Source: Alphaproteobacteria bacterium
Lineage (GTDB): Bacteria; Pseudomonadota; Alphaproteobacteria; Rhizobiales; Hyphomicrobiaceae
Direction of reading: 5' to 3'
Length of the DNA: 6,452 nt
Assembly: GCA_022600335.1 (NCBI GenBank)
Contig: JAHZKN010000020.1
Coordinates: forward strand, 1-6,452
Made by a program: the position numbers and the translations under genes. Below the pieces are notes generated by a model that saw only the letters and a list, made by a program, of their open reading frames with translations, had not been told where the DNA came from and did no database searches. Every line of letters begins with the position of its first letter. Positions within the stretch are counted from its first letter, which is position 1. Below are positions 1 to 6,093 of the stretch, in pieces.

Positions 1-1
1 A

Positions 2-1120
2 ATGGATGCAACACGCACATCTCTGGACTACCTGTGCCGGTGCGTCGACACGGCCATCAAGGCAGGCGCGACGACCATCAATATACCTGACACGGTTGGT
101 TATACGGTGCCTGATGAGTACTTTCGCTTGATCAAAGATCTGCGCGATGGTGTTCCAGATTCCGACAAAGTGGTCTTCTCGACCCATTGTCACAATGACT
201 TAGGGCTGGCCGTTGCCAACTCATTGGCTGGTGTGCAAGCGGGTGCACGTCAGATTGAGTGCGCCATCAATGGTATCGGCGAGCGGGCTGGCAATGCCGC
301 CTTGGAAGAAGTGGTGATGAGTATTAAGACGCGCCACGATGCGATGCCTTATCATACCGGTATCGACTCAACGATGTTGGCGCGCGCCTCAAAGTTAGTT
401 TCAGCGGTCACCAATTTTCCGGTGCAATACAACAAGGCGATTGTTGGCCGTAATGCTTTTGCTCACGAGAGCGGCATCCACCAAGACGGGATGCTGAAAC
501 ACAATCAGACCTATGAAATCATGACACCGGAATCGGTTGGCGTTGGTAAAACGTCATTAGTGATGGGCAAACATTCTGGTCGTAATGCATTTCGCTCAAA
601 GCTGGAAGAGTTGGGATACGTGCTGGGAGACAACAAGTTCGAAGATACGTTCAACCGCTTCAAGGCATTGGCCGACCGGAAAAAACATGTCTATGACGAA
701 GACATCGAGGCGCTGGTGGATGAAGAGATTGCTCACATGCACAATCGCACAAAGATTGTTGAGTTAACGGTGATTGCTGGCAGTAAGGGACCACAAAAGG
801 CGACGCTGACCATGGACGTTGAGGGAACGGTGACCACGGTACAATCGGATGGCAATGGGCCGGTTGACGCCACCTTTAACGCTATCAAGAAGCTGATGCC
901 GCACCATGCCAAACTGGCGCTTTACCAGGTGCATGCGGTGACCGAAGGCACGGATGCCCAGGCCGAGGTTTCGGTTCGGCTGGAAGAAGATGGACGTGCT
1001 GTGACCGGGCGCGGCGCGGATACGGACACGTTGGTTGCGTCTGCGAGGGCCTATGTTGCTGCGCTGAACAAACTTACCGTCAAGCGCCAGAAGTCGGCCG
1101 CCGCGGAAGGTGGTGTGTAG
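2..1120 (+). CDS. leuA: 2-isopropylmalate synthase, C-terminal 372 residues (5' truncated by window)
   Basis: LeuA condenses acetyl-CoA with 2-oxoisovalerate to 2-isopropylmalate, the first committed step of leucine biosynthesis, in the cytoplasm. The visible part starts inside the TIM barrel: AGATTINIPDTVGYT at residues 21-35, the HCH metal motif at 62-64 (THCHNDLGLA), and NGIGERAGN at 90-98. Taking H62, H64 and N98 as the equivalents of E. coli metal ligands His202, His204 and Asn238 gives one constant offset of 140, so about 140 N-terminal residues, including the first metal-binding Asp, are missing at the window edge. The first ATG is therefore an internal Met and not a start. HESGIHQDG at 155-163 lies in the linker subdomains. 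From about residue 250 (RTKIVELTV) to the end is the LeuA regulatory dimer domain that mediates leucine feedback, including GRGADTDTLVASARAYV. The total would be about 512 residues, normal for the bacterial short form. Stop is TAG at 1118-1120. Confidence 0.97.
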   Translation: MDATRTSLDYLCRCVDTAIKAGATTINIPDTVGYTVPDEYFRLIKDLRDGVPDSDKVVFSTHCHNDLGLAVANSLAGVQAGARQIECAINGIGERAGNAALEEVVMSIKTRHDAMPYHTGIDSTMLARASKLVSAVTNFPVQYNKAIVGRNAFAHESGIHQDGMLKHNQTYEIMTPESVGVGKTSLVMGKHSGRNAFRSKLEELGYVLGDNKFEDTFNRFKALADRKKHVYDEDIEALVDEEIAHMHNRTKIVELTVIAGSKGPQKATLTMDVEGTVTTVQSDGNGPVDATFNAIKKLMPHHAKLALYQVHAVTEGTDAQAEVSVRLEEDGRAVTGRGADTDTLVASARAYVAALNKLTVKRQKSAAAEGGV

Positions 1121-1170
1121 GATATCCCCAAAACTCACGCTGATTCCAGTTCGGCACTTTGCAATGATAC

Positions 1171-1202
1171 AGCCCGCCCGCCCGTCTCTAAGGGCGATGG
1201 CT
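1171..1202 (+). terminator. GC-rich hairpin downstream of leuA, possible terminator
   Basis: Outer arms agcc (1171-1174) and ggct (1199-1202) enclose inner arms cgccc (1179-1183) and gggcg (1192-1196), with an 8-base loop and a 4x2 internal loop. It sits 50 bases after the leuA stop, a sensible place for a terminator. No T tract follows (taaccacgtc), so it is not a canonical intrinsic terminator. It could be a 3'-end stabilising or Rho-associated structure, or chance in GC-rich DNA. Confidence 0.25.
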
Positions 1203-1247
1203 TAACCACGTCTTGAATCTCTCGCCACGGCAGCAGTAAAATTCTGC

Positions 1248-1269
1248 AGCGCGGTTTGCACACCGCGCT
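1248..1269. repeat. Perfect 8-bp inverted repeat agcgcggt-N6-accgcgct
   Basis: The arms at 1248-1255 and 1262-1269 are exact reverse complements around a 6-base loop (ttgcac). On the + strand no T run follows. On the - strand the stem is followed after a few bases by a run of four T (from 1237-1243, taaaatt), which is weak support for a terminator in the opposite direction. It could equally be an operator or a stable 3' end for leuA mRNA. Confidence 0.5.
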
Positions 1270-1356
1270 ACCGCCTGCGTTAACGCGTTTGTTGGTGATT
1301 GATTGAGCTATCATGCTGTGTGCGTCATATCTGGAGATTGGAGGCCCTGGCGTAAG

Positions 1357-1386
1357 TTGACGATAATTTGGTCACAGACTTATGGC
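1357..1386 (+). promoter_or_regulatory. Candidate sigma70-type promoter for the mre operon
   Basis: ttgacg (1357-1362) matches the -35 consensus at five of six positions. tatggc (1381-1386) matches the -10 consensus at three of six, after an 18-base spacer. Transcription would begin near 1393 and give an mreB leader of about 108 bases. The -10 is weak. A second candidate -10, tatcat at 1309-1314 (five of six), has no good -35 at the right distance. Confidence 0.3.
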
Positions 1387-1450
1387 ATTTAGGCAGGGTT
1401 CTGGCACGGGCATTGAAGTCAGAGTTGCAGGCAGTGGTATGTCGTTTGCA

Positions 1451-1481
1451 GTACAAATGAACTGATGCGCATTAGTTGTAC
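1451..1481 (+). other. Bulged hairpin in the mreB leader, just upstream of the ribosome binding site
   Basis: Outer arms gtacaa (1451-1456) and ttgtac (1476-1481) pair exactly. Inside them, ctgat (1462-1466) pairs with attag (1471-1475), including one G-U wobble, around a gcgc loop. A 5-base bulge (1457-1461) lies on the 5' side. The structure ends five bases before the agggg ribosome binding site, so in mRNA it could affect mreB translation. Conservation is unknown and the stem is modest. Confidence 0.3.
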
Positions 1482-1500
1482 GCGTAGGGGCACAAAGTAA

Positions 1501-2538
1501 ATGCGTCTTGGATCTGGATCGACATTTTCAGATGACATTGCGATCGATCTCGGGACCGCCAACACTCTGGTGCATGTTGTCGGCCGTGGTATCGTTATTG
1601 ATGAACCCTCCGTCGTTGCAATCCAAACGACAGCAGGCCAACGCAAGGTGCTGTCGGTTGGCCAACGCGCAAAAATGATGATCGGGCGGACGCCGGATTC
1701 TATCGAAACAATTCGCCCAATGCGCGACGGCGTCATCGCAGACTTTGTTGCGACAGAAGAAATGCTGCGTCAGTTTATCAAGCGCACAAAGACTTTGATG
1801 GGGTTTCGTAGGCCACGGATATTGATTTGCGTTCCGGCAGGAGCGACGCCTGTTGAACGCAGGGCTGTTTATGAGACCGCATACAGTGCCGGCGCGCGCA
1901 AGGTTTATATGGTGGAGGAACCTGTCGCAGCGGCGATCGGTTCTGAGCTGCCGGTCGATGATCCAGCAGGCTGCATGGTTGTTGATATCGGTGGAGGGAC
2001 CACGGATATCGCGGTTCTTTCTTTGGGCGGTGTCATTTTGGCGCGTTCGTTGCGCTGTGCTGGCAATTCGCTGGATGCTGCGATTGTGCGCTATGTGCGC
2101 CGCAAGCATCAGCTTCTCATTGGCGAAGCCAACGCCGAGCGGATCAAGGTGGAGGCAGGATCCGCCTCCAGCGAAGTGAACGGCCATGGTACAGAAGTGC
2201 ATATCCGTGGCCGGGATCTCCGGATGGCGCGCCTCAAGAGTATTGTTCTAGGGTCTGAACATATTGCTGAGGCGCTCGACCAGCCAATTGATGACATTGG
2301 TGAATTTATCGAACGTGCCCTTGAAGACCTACCACCAGAGGTCGCCAGCGATATCTGTGACCGAGGTATCGTGCTGACCGGCGGCGGAGCGCTGCTGACA
2401 GATCTTGATGAGGAGCTCGGCCAACGGGTTGGCGTCAAATTCCTCATTCCGAAAATGCCGACCCACTGTGTCGTAAGCGGCTCTGCCAAGCTCCTCCAGG
2501 ACTTATCGCGATACGAACATCTCTTGATACGATCTTGA
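1501..2538 (+). CDS. mreB: Rod shape-determining actin homologue MreB
   Basis: MreB is a bacterial actin whose ATP-dependent filaments lie under the inner membrane and orient the cell-wall elongation complex. The 345 residues match the usual length of about 345. Visible motifs are phosphate-1 DLGTANTLV (16-24), the NEPSVVAI-like segment DEPSVVAI (34-41), RPMRDGVIADF (72-82), VEEPVAAAIG with conserved glutamates (138-147), phosphate-2 DIGGGTTDIAV (162-172), RRKHQLLIGE (200-209) and the adenosine motif LTGGGALL (292-299). The start is ATG at 1501, with agggg ten bases upstream and an in-frame TAA directly before it (1498-1500), so no longer form exists. Odd points: the N-terminus MRLGSGSTFSDD lacks the hydrophobic amphipathic segment usual before the first strand, and the normally invariant GLPK-type loop in subdomain IIB reads RMARLKS (241-247). 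First gene of the mre cluster; followed by a 148-base gap. Confidence 0.96.
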   Translation: MRLGSGSTFSDDIAIDLGTANTLVHVVGRGIVIDEPSVVAIQTTAGQRKVLSVGQRAKMMIGRTPDSIETIRPMRDGVIADFVATEEMLRQFIKRTKTLMGFRRPRILICVPAGATPVERRAVYETAYSAGARKVYMVEEPVAAAIGSELPVDDPAGCMVVDIGGGTTDIAVLSLGGVILARSLRCAGNSLDAAIVRYVRRKHQLLIGEANAERIKVEAGSASSEVNGHGTEVHIRGRDLRMARLKSIVLGSEHIAEALDQPIDDIGEFIERALEDLPPEVASDICDRGIVLTGGGALLTDLDEELGQRVGVKFLIPKMPTHCVVSGSAKLLQDLSRYEHLLIRS

Positions 2539-2543
2539 GGGAA

Positions 2544-2571
2544 GTCAAAAGGTTATAAGATTGTCTATAAT
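2544..2571 (+). promoter_or_regulatory. Candidate internal promoter ahead of mreC
   Basis: A perfect -10 hexamer tataat lies at 2566-2571 in the mreB-mreC gap. The best -35 candidates are weak: gtcaaa (2544-2549, 16-base spacer) and aagtca (2542-2547, 18-base spacer), each three of six. Transcription would start near 2578 and leave a leader of about 109 bases before mreC. It would allow mreCD-mrdA-rodA to be expressed separately from mreB. Confidence 0.3.
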
Positions 2572-2608
2572 CAGTGTCTCAGCTAGCGGGTCTGATTGTG
2601 TTATTCTG

Positions 2609-2624
2609 GTTTCCTCACGGAAAC
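2609..2624 (+). other. Small hairpin in the mreB-mreC gap
   Basis: gtttcc (2609-2614) and ggaaac (2619-2624) form a perfect 6-bp stem with a tcac tetraloop. No T run follows, so it is not an intrinsic terminator. It would lie in the leader of an mreC transcript started at the tataat at 2566. The rest of the 148-base gap (2539-2686) has no coding capacity that I can support. Confidence 0.25.
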
Positions 2625-2686
2625 GGCGACTAGTGGTGCTCGGCGGCCAGACTAGGCGGTTCGGGCCTCCTGTTTGAGTGTTTGGT

Positions 2687-3625
2687 ATGAGTACGGTCAA
2701 CCAGAAACAACCGCGCGCAGAGCGAAGTGACGCTGCACATTCAACACAGCGGCTGCGGTCAGCCTTTCCCATTCTGATTCTTGTGTCGCTGGGCCTTCTG
2801 GTGCTCTCTCGTCTCGAGCACAAAGTTATCGATCAAATGCGTTGGCACGTGACAGAGGTCATGACACCGGTGTTGAATGCGTTATTGATTCCGGTGGAGC
2901 CGCTGCGCTGGGCTAAGCGTCAAGCCAAAGAACAGTGGCAGATGAGCGAAGCGCTCGTACGCTTGAAACAAGAGAATGGAAAGCTGCGCAACTGGCAATG
3001 GCGCGCCATCGAGTTGCAACGCAAGGTGGACACACTCAGCGGCTTGGTGCGGGTTGTCGAAGATGCCGACTATAAGTTTGTGACAGCCCGCGTGATGGCC
3101 AATTCCTCAGGTGCTTTTGTGCGCAGTGTATTGATCAATGCTGGTCGCCAGCAAAATGTTCGCCTTGGGTATCCCGTCGTCAACGAAGAAGGTCTGGTAG
3201 GGCGCATTGTTGATTCCGGTGATAGCGCCGCCCGCGTGTTGTTGTTGGCAGACCTAAACAGTCGCGTGCCTGTGCGTGTCGGAAAACAAGGAACGCGGGC
3301 CATACTAGTTGGCGACAATGGACCCAATCCGCGCCTCGACTATTTGCCTGCCAACGCCACCGTCTCGCCAGGAGACTTGGTTGCAACTTCGGGTGCTGGC
3401 GGCTTGTATCCTTCAGGATTGCGCGTCGGTGTCGTTGTTAAGGACCGTCGTGGCCTCAGAGTGTGGCCAAAAGCAAACCTCGATCAGCTGGAGTATTTAA
3501 GCGTTCTATTCTACGCCAGTCCGCGCCTTGAAATGACAGATCGTGCAACATCACGCAAAGATGCACGCCTTGTAGGGCAAAGGAAATTTAAGCTGCAGTC
3601 TCCTGATCGCACGGCAGAACCTTAA
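2687..3625 (+). CDS. mreC: Rod shape-determining protein MreC
   Basis: MreC is a bitopic inner-membrane protein that forms periplasmic assemblies, binds PBP2 and links it to MreB. The 312-residue product has a basic cytoplasmic tail (1-26), one membrane helix (about 27-41, FPILILVSLGLLVLS), a coiled-coil helix (about 75-120, with heptad-like QMSEALVRLKQENGKL) and the paired beta-barrel domain (about 128-278). Conserved beta-domain blocks are GAFVRSVLINAGRQQNV (142-158), PVVNEEGLVGRI (163-174), LLLADLNSRVPVRV (185-198) and PGDLVATSGAGGLYPSGLRVG (228-248). A basic tail of about 35 residues follows. I chose ATG at 2687, with gagtg (2676-2680) as a weak ribosome binding site. A GTG at 2678 would add three residues but has no Shine-Dalgarno sequence. 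It lies 148 bases after mreB and 99 before mreD. Confidence 0.95.
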   Translation: MSTVNQKQPRAERSDAAHSTQRLRSAFPILILVSLGLLVLSRLEHKVIDQMRWHVTEVMTPVLNALLIPVEPLRWAKRQAKEQWQMSEALVRLKQENGKLRNWQWRAIELQRKVDTLSGLVRVVEDADYKFVTARVMANSSGAFVRSVLINAGRQQNVRLGYPVVNEEGLVGRIVDSGDSAARVLLLADLNSRVPVRVGKQGTRAILVGDNGPNPRLDYLPANATVSPGDLVATSGAGGLYPSGLRVGVVVKDRRGLRVWPKANLDQLEYLSVLFYASPRLEMTDRATSRKDARLVGQRKFKLQSPDRTAEP

Positions 3626-3632
3626 TGGGATG

Positions 3633-3672
3633 GCGAGGTTAAGTTCGTTTGCGACGCCCCGAATAACCTTGC
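3633..3672 (+). other. Long imperfect hairpin in the mreC-mreD gap
   Basis: The left arm 3633-3647 pairs with the right arm 3660-3672. The outer nine pairs (gcgaggtta with taaccttgc) contain one G-U wobble. A 2-base bulge (ag, 3642-3643) precedes four further pairs (ttcg with cgaa), with a 12-base loop. It begins eight bases after the mreC stop codon. No T tract follows, so it does not look like an intrinsic terminator. More plausible roles are mRNA processing, 3'-end protection of mreBC mRNA or attenuation before mreD. This is the longest stem I found in the window. Confidence 0.45.
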
Positions 3673-3724
3673 GATAGACGACGGGCAGTGCGTGTTGACA
3701 CTGATGAGTAGAGAGTAGATTGGC

Positions 3725-4237
3725 ATGGCATTTCTGGTTCGCATGATCCCCGCCCTAACAATATTCATTGCTACAATCTTAGTGGCGTTGCCTTGGGGGA
3801 TGGCCGCGGAGAACCGTTTCTTTTTGCCGCTGCTGCCACTGATTGTCATCCACTATTGGACCCTACGCAGCCCCGAGCATGTTGCCGAGTGGTGGGTTTT
3901 TTTCGCTGGCCTTAGTCTTGATATATTGACCTACGGTCCGATGGGTTATTGGGCGCTGATCTATTTGCTAGGTTATGCGGCAGCGAAACTTTCAACTGGT
4001 TTAGCGGACGATGGGCCATTTGCAAAATGGCTGCTATCAGCGGCGACACTATTCGTGTTGACCGCTGTAGCATGGTGTGTTTCATCGCTCTATTACTTTG
4101 AATTTGCAGATTGGCAGCCCTACGTTTCTGCTGCTGTTGCGGCATCTATTATCTATCCCGTTATAGGTTTTGTGTTGCGCGGCATACGTTTGTCGCAAGC
4201 ATCTACTGGCAATATCCTTCTCGAGCGGGGGGTATAG
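3725..4237 (+). CDS. mreD: Rod shape-determining membrane protein MreD
   Basis: MreD is a polytopic inner-membrane partner of MreC in the elongation complex; its biochemical role is not settled. The 170 residues match the usual 160-180. Hydrophobic segments lie near 7-24, 32-47, 56-70, 72-88, 101-122 and 131-152, about six helices. The core RFFLPLLPLIVIHYWTLRSP (31-50), followed by FAGLSLDILTYGPMGYWALI (60-79), is the recognisable MreD signature: the GLxxD-I-L-T-GP-G-WAL pattern before the fourth helix. The start is ATG at 3725, with gagag (3711-3715) nine bases upstream. An in-frame ATG at 3704 runs into TAG at 3716 and is excluded. The stop TAG at 4235-4237 is two bases before the mrdA start. 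Confidence 0.93.
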   Translation: MAFLVRMIPALTIFIATILVALPWGMAAENRFFLPLLPLIVIHYWTLRSPEHVAEWWVFFAGLSLDILTYGPMGYWALIYLLGYAAAKLSTGLADDGPFAKWLLSAATLFVLTAVAWCVSSLYYFEFADWQPYVSAAVAASIIYPVIGFVLRGIRLSQASTGNILLERGV

Positions 4238-4242
4238 GCGTG
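4227..4242 (+). promoter_or_regulatory. G-rich ribosome binding site and GTG start of mrdA, coupled to the mreD stop
   Basis: Six consecutive G (4227-4232) inside the last mreD codons precede GTG at 4240 by seven bases. The mreD TAG (4235-4237) falls between them. This settles the mrdA start, because the longer reading from TTG at 4111 would overlap mreD by 127 bases and add an implausible cysteine-rich N-terminus. Terminating mreD ribosomes could reinitiate here. Confidence 0.6.
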
Positions 4243-6087
4243 GCCTATGACTCGTCTCAGAAAAAGACAAATGGGTCATTTCACCGGCGCGCGTTGTTAA
4301 TCGGTGCCGGTCAGGTCGCAGGCTTTGGTCTTCTGTCTGGTAGGCTCTACCAATTGCAGGTTCTTGAAGGCCAGTTTTATGCGCCTCTCGCAGAAAACAA
4401 TCGTATTAGCATCCAGTTGCTGGCGCCTGTGCGTGGACGCATCCTAGATCGCAAAGGTGCAGTGCTTGCCGATAATGAAGAGCAGTTTGGTCTCAGTGTT
4501 ATTCCAGCGCTCACGCAAGATCTCGAGAGAACTTTGGCGCAAATCTCGGAGATCGTGCCGCTGTCTGCAGCTCAGCAAAAAAAACTGATCATAAATGCGT
4601 CAAGCGCTGGTCTCAACCGCCCACTCGTTGTTGCGGACGATCTAACCTTTCAGCAGATTGCAGCGATCAACGTACTCGCACCGCAACTTCCCGGTGTTGA
4701 AACGCAAACGACGTATCGCCGCCGTTATCGTGCCGGTGCGGCCATGGCACATATCACTGGCTATACGGGCGAAGTTGAAAAGCGAGCACTGGATGATGAT
4801 CCCGTGTTGCGTCTTCCGGGCATTAGGACCGGAAAGATTGGTGTGGAGTTGGGCCTAGAGAGTCGTTTGCGCGGCTCGGCGGGGCGGCGGAAATTTGAAG
4901 TTGATGCCCGCGGCCGGATTATCCGCAATCTTGAAACACAAGACGCTCAATCTGGTGAAGATCTACGACTGACTATTGATTCAGACCTACAAACCCGCGT
5001 GATGTCACGCCTGTCTGGCGAACGCCGCGCAGCTCTTGTCGTCCTCAACGTTGGCGATGGTGCAATTCTCTCGCTGGCATCGGTGCCAACCTTTGATGTA
5101 GACCAAATTTCGGCGCGCTTAAGTGCAGAGCAATGGAAAGCCCTGTCGGAGGGCAAAGACCAACCAATGTTTAACCGCACCATTCGCGGTCTTTATCCGC
5201 CTGGTTCGACATTTAAGATGGTAACAGCCTTGGCGGCGCTAGAAGCAGGTGTGATTGATGTCAAAAAAACTGTTGAATGCGAAGGGCGTTACACGCTTGC
5301 AGATCAGAGCTATCACTGCTGGAAGCGGCATGGCCATGGACCGATGAACCTGCATCAAGCGCTGCGCGAGTCCTGTGACACGTACTTTTATGAACTCGCT
5401 AAGCGCTGTGGCATTTCCGCGATTGCATCGGTTGCGCACCGTCTTGGCTTTGGGCAAGTCTTCGATTGTGGCTTGCCACTGCAAAAGAAAGGCGTTGTGC
5501 CAAGTCCGGATTGGAAGCGGTGGCGTTTCAACGCCTCATGGCTTGACGGTGAAACCGTTTTAGCAGGAATTGGGCAAGGCTATGTATCTGCGACGCCGTT
5601 GCAGCTTGCTGTCATGACGGCACGCTTGGCGAGCGGGCGGCAAATTGTACCCAGCCTTGTGGCGGAAGACGGCACAACTCGAAAAGCTGCAAAGAAACTC
5701 GACTTTGATCCGGCGCATCTGACGGCGGTACGCGCTGGAATGTTGGCATCCATCTATGAAATGGGCGGCACCGGCGCGCGTGCCCAGATTGCGGGTGCGA
5801 ATTTTTCAATCGCGGGCAAGACGGGCACTTCGCAGGTGCGCTCCAATTCAACGCGTCGCAAGACCGGTGAGGCTGGGTGGCAGCAGCGCGACCATGCATT
5901 GTTTGTTTGTTTCTTCCCTGTCGACAAACCTCGATACGCGATAGCCTGTGTTGTCGAACACGGCGGCAGTGGCGGCAAAACCGCGGCACCTCTGGTGCGT
6001 GAGGTGATCAAAGACGTCGTCGACTATGATCGAACTGCGCCGCGTAGCTCTGCTACCAACGCGAAAAAAAATATGGCGGATGGGTAG
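4240..6087 (+). CDS. mrdA: Penicillin-binding protein 2, elongation-specific peptidoglycan transpeptidase
   Basis: PBP2 is the class B PBP that crosslinks the glycan strands made by RodA during lateral wall growth. The 615 residues fit the family (about 600-650). After a short cytoplasmic tail comes one membrane anchor (about 17-40, RRALLIGAGQVAGFGLLSGR), then the pedestal domain with the conserved PVRGRILDRKGAVLADN block (63-79) and RRYRAGAAMAHITGYTGEV (161-179). The transpeptidase domain (about 240-595) has all three active-site motifs: STFK (323-326, nucleophile S323), SCD (378-380, in the SxN position) and KTGT (527-530). GIGQGYVSATPLQLA at 443-457 is typical PBP2. C347, C360, H366 and C379 resemble a metal-site or disulfide arrangement. 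The start is GTG at 4240, two bases after mreD; rodA follows six bases after the TAG stop. A separate ftsI identity is unlikely given the RodA/MreCD context. Confidence 0.95.
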   Translation: MAYDSSQKKTNGSFHRRALLIGAGQVAGFGLLSGRLYQLQVLEGQFYAPLAENNRISIQLLAPVRGRILDRKGAVLADNEEQFGLSVIPALTQDLERTLAQISEIVPLSAAQQKKLIINASSAGLNRPLVVADDLTFQQIAAINVLAPQLPGVETQTTYRRRYRAGAAMAHITGYTGEVEKRALDDDPVLRLPGIRTGKIGVELGLESRLRGSAGRRKFEVDARGRIIRNLETQDAQSGEDLRLTIDSDLQTRVMSRLSGERRAALVVLNVGDGAILSLASVPTFDVDQISARLSAEQWKALSEGKDQPMFNRTIRGLYPPGSTFKMVTALAALEAGVIDVKKTVECEGRYTLADQSYHCWKRHGHGPMNLHQALRESCDTYFYELAKRCGISAIASVAHRLGFGQVFDCGLPLQKKGVVPSPDWKRWRFNASWLDGETVLAGIGQGYVSATPLQLAVMTARLASGRQIVPSLVAEDGTTRKAAKKLDFDPAHLTAVRAGMLASIYEMGGTGARAQIAGANFSIAGKTGTSQVRSNSTRRKTGEAGWQQRDHALFVCFFPVDKPRYAIACVVEHGGSGGKTAAPLVREVIKDVVDYDRTAPRSSATNAKKNMADG

Positions 6088-6093
6088 GGCCTG

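Larger units (their letters stand above)
1121..1500. other. 380-base non-coding leuA-mreB intergenic region
   Basis: No credible coding sequence lies here on either strand. The stretch carries a GC-rich imperfect hairpin (1171-1202), a perfect 8-bp inverted repeat (1248-1269), two overlapping palindromes (gcgttaacgc at 1277-1286 and aacgcgtt at 1282-1289), a sigma70-like promoter candidate (1357-1386), two direct copies of ttgcag 21 bases apart (1425 and 1446), a bulged hairpin (1451-1481) and the mreB ribosome binding site (agggg, 1486-1490). The most likely job is to end leuA transcription and start mre operon transcription. No tRNA-like or known riboswitch-like structure was recognised. 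Confidence 0.7.

Noticed and set aside
2..4. ATG at base 2 as the leuA start
   Set aside because: Alignment of metal ligands to E. coli LeuA shows about 140 residues must precede it; it is an internal Met at the window edge.
764..1138. 124-codon open frame on the - strand over the leuA end
   Set aside because: Arg-rich, no recognisable motif, antisense to the conserved LeuA regulatory domain.
1528..2202. 224-codon open frame on the - strand inside mreB
   Set aside because: The protein is rich in Cys, His, Arg and Asn with no family resemblance, and it lies fully opposite a clear mreB; it is a frame shadow.
2678..2686. GTG start three codons upstream for mreC
   Set aside because: No Shine-Dalgarno sequence ahead of it; ATG at 2687 has at least a weak one and a more usual start codon.
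3695..3721. Perfect -35 hexamer ttgaca at 3695-3700 upstream of mreD
   Set aside because: The only -10-like sequence, tagatt at 3716, has a 15-base spacer and would start transcription at or inside the mreD start codon, so I do not call a promoter.
4111..4239. 43-residue N-terminal extension of PBP2 from a TTG start
   Set aside because: It would overlap mreD almost throughout, begins with a cysteine-rich stretch unlike any PBP2, and a good G-rich site precedes GTG 4240.
5612..5989. 125-codon open frame on the - strand inside mrdA
   Set aside because: Arg, Cys and Pro rich composition typical of an antisense shadow, opposite the PBP2 KTG region.
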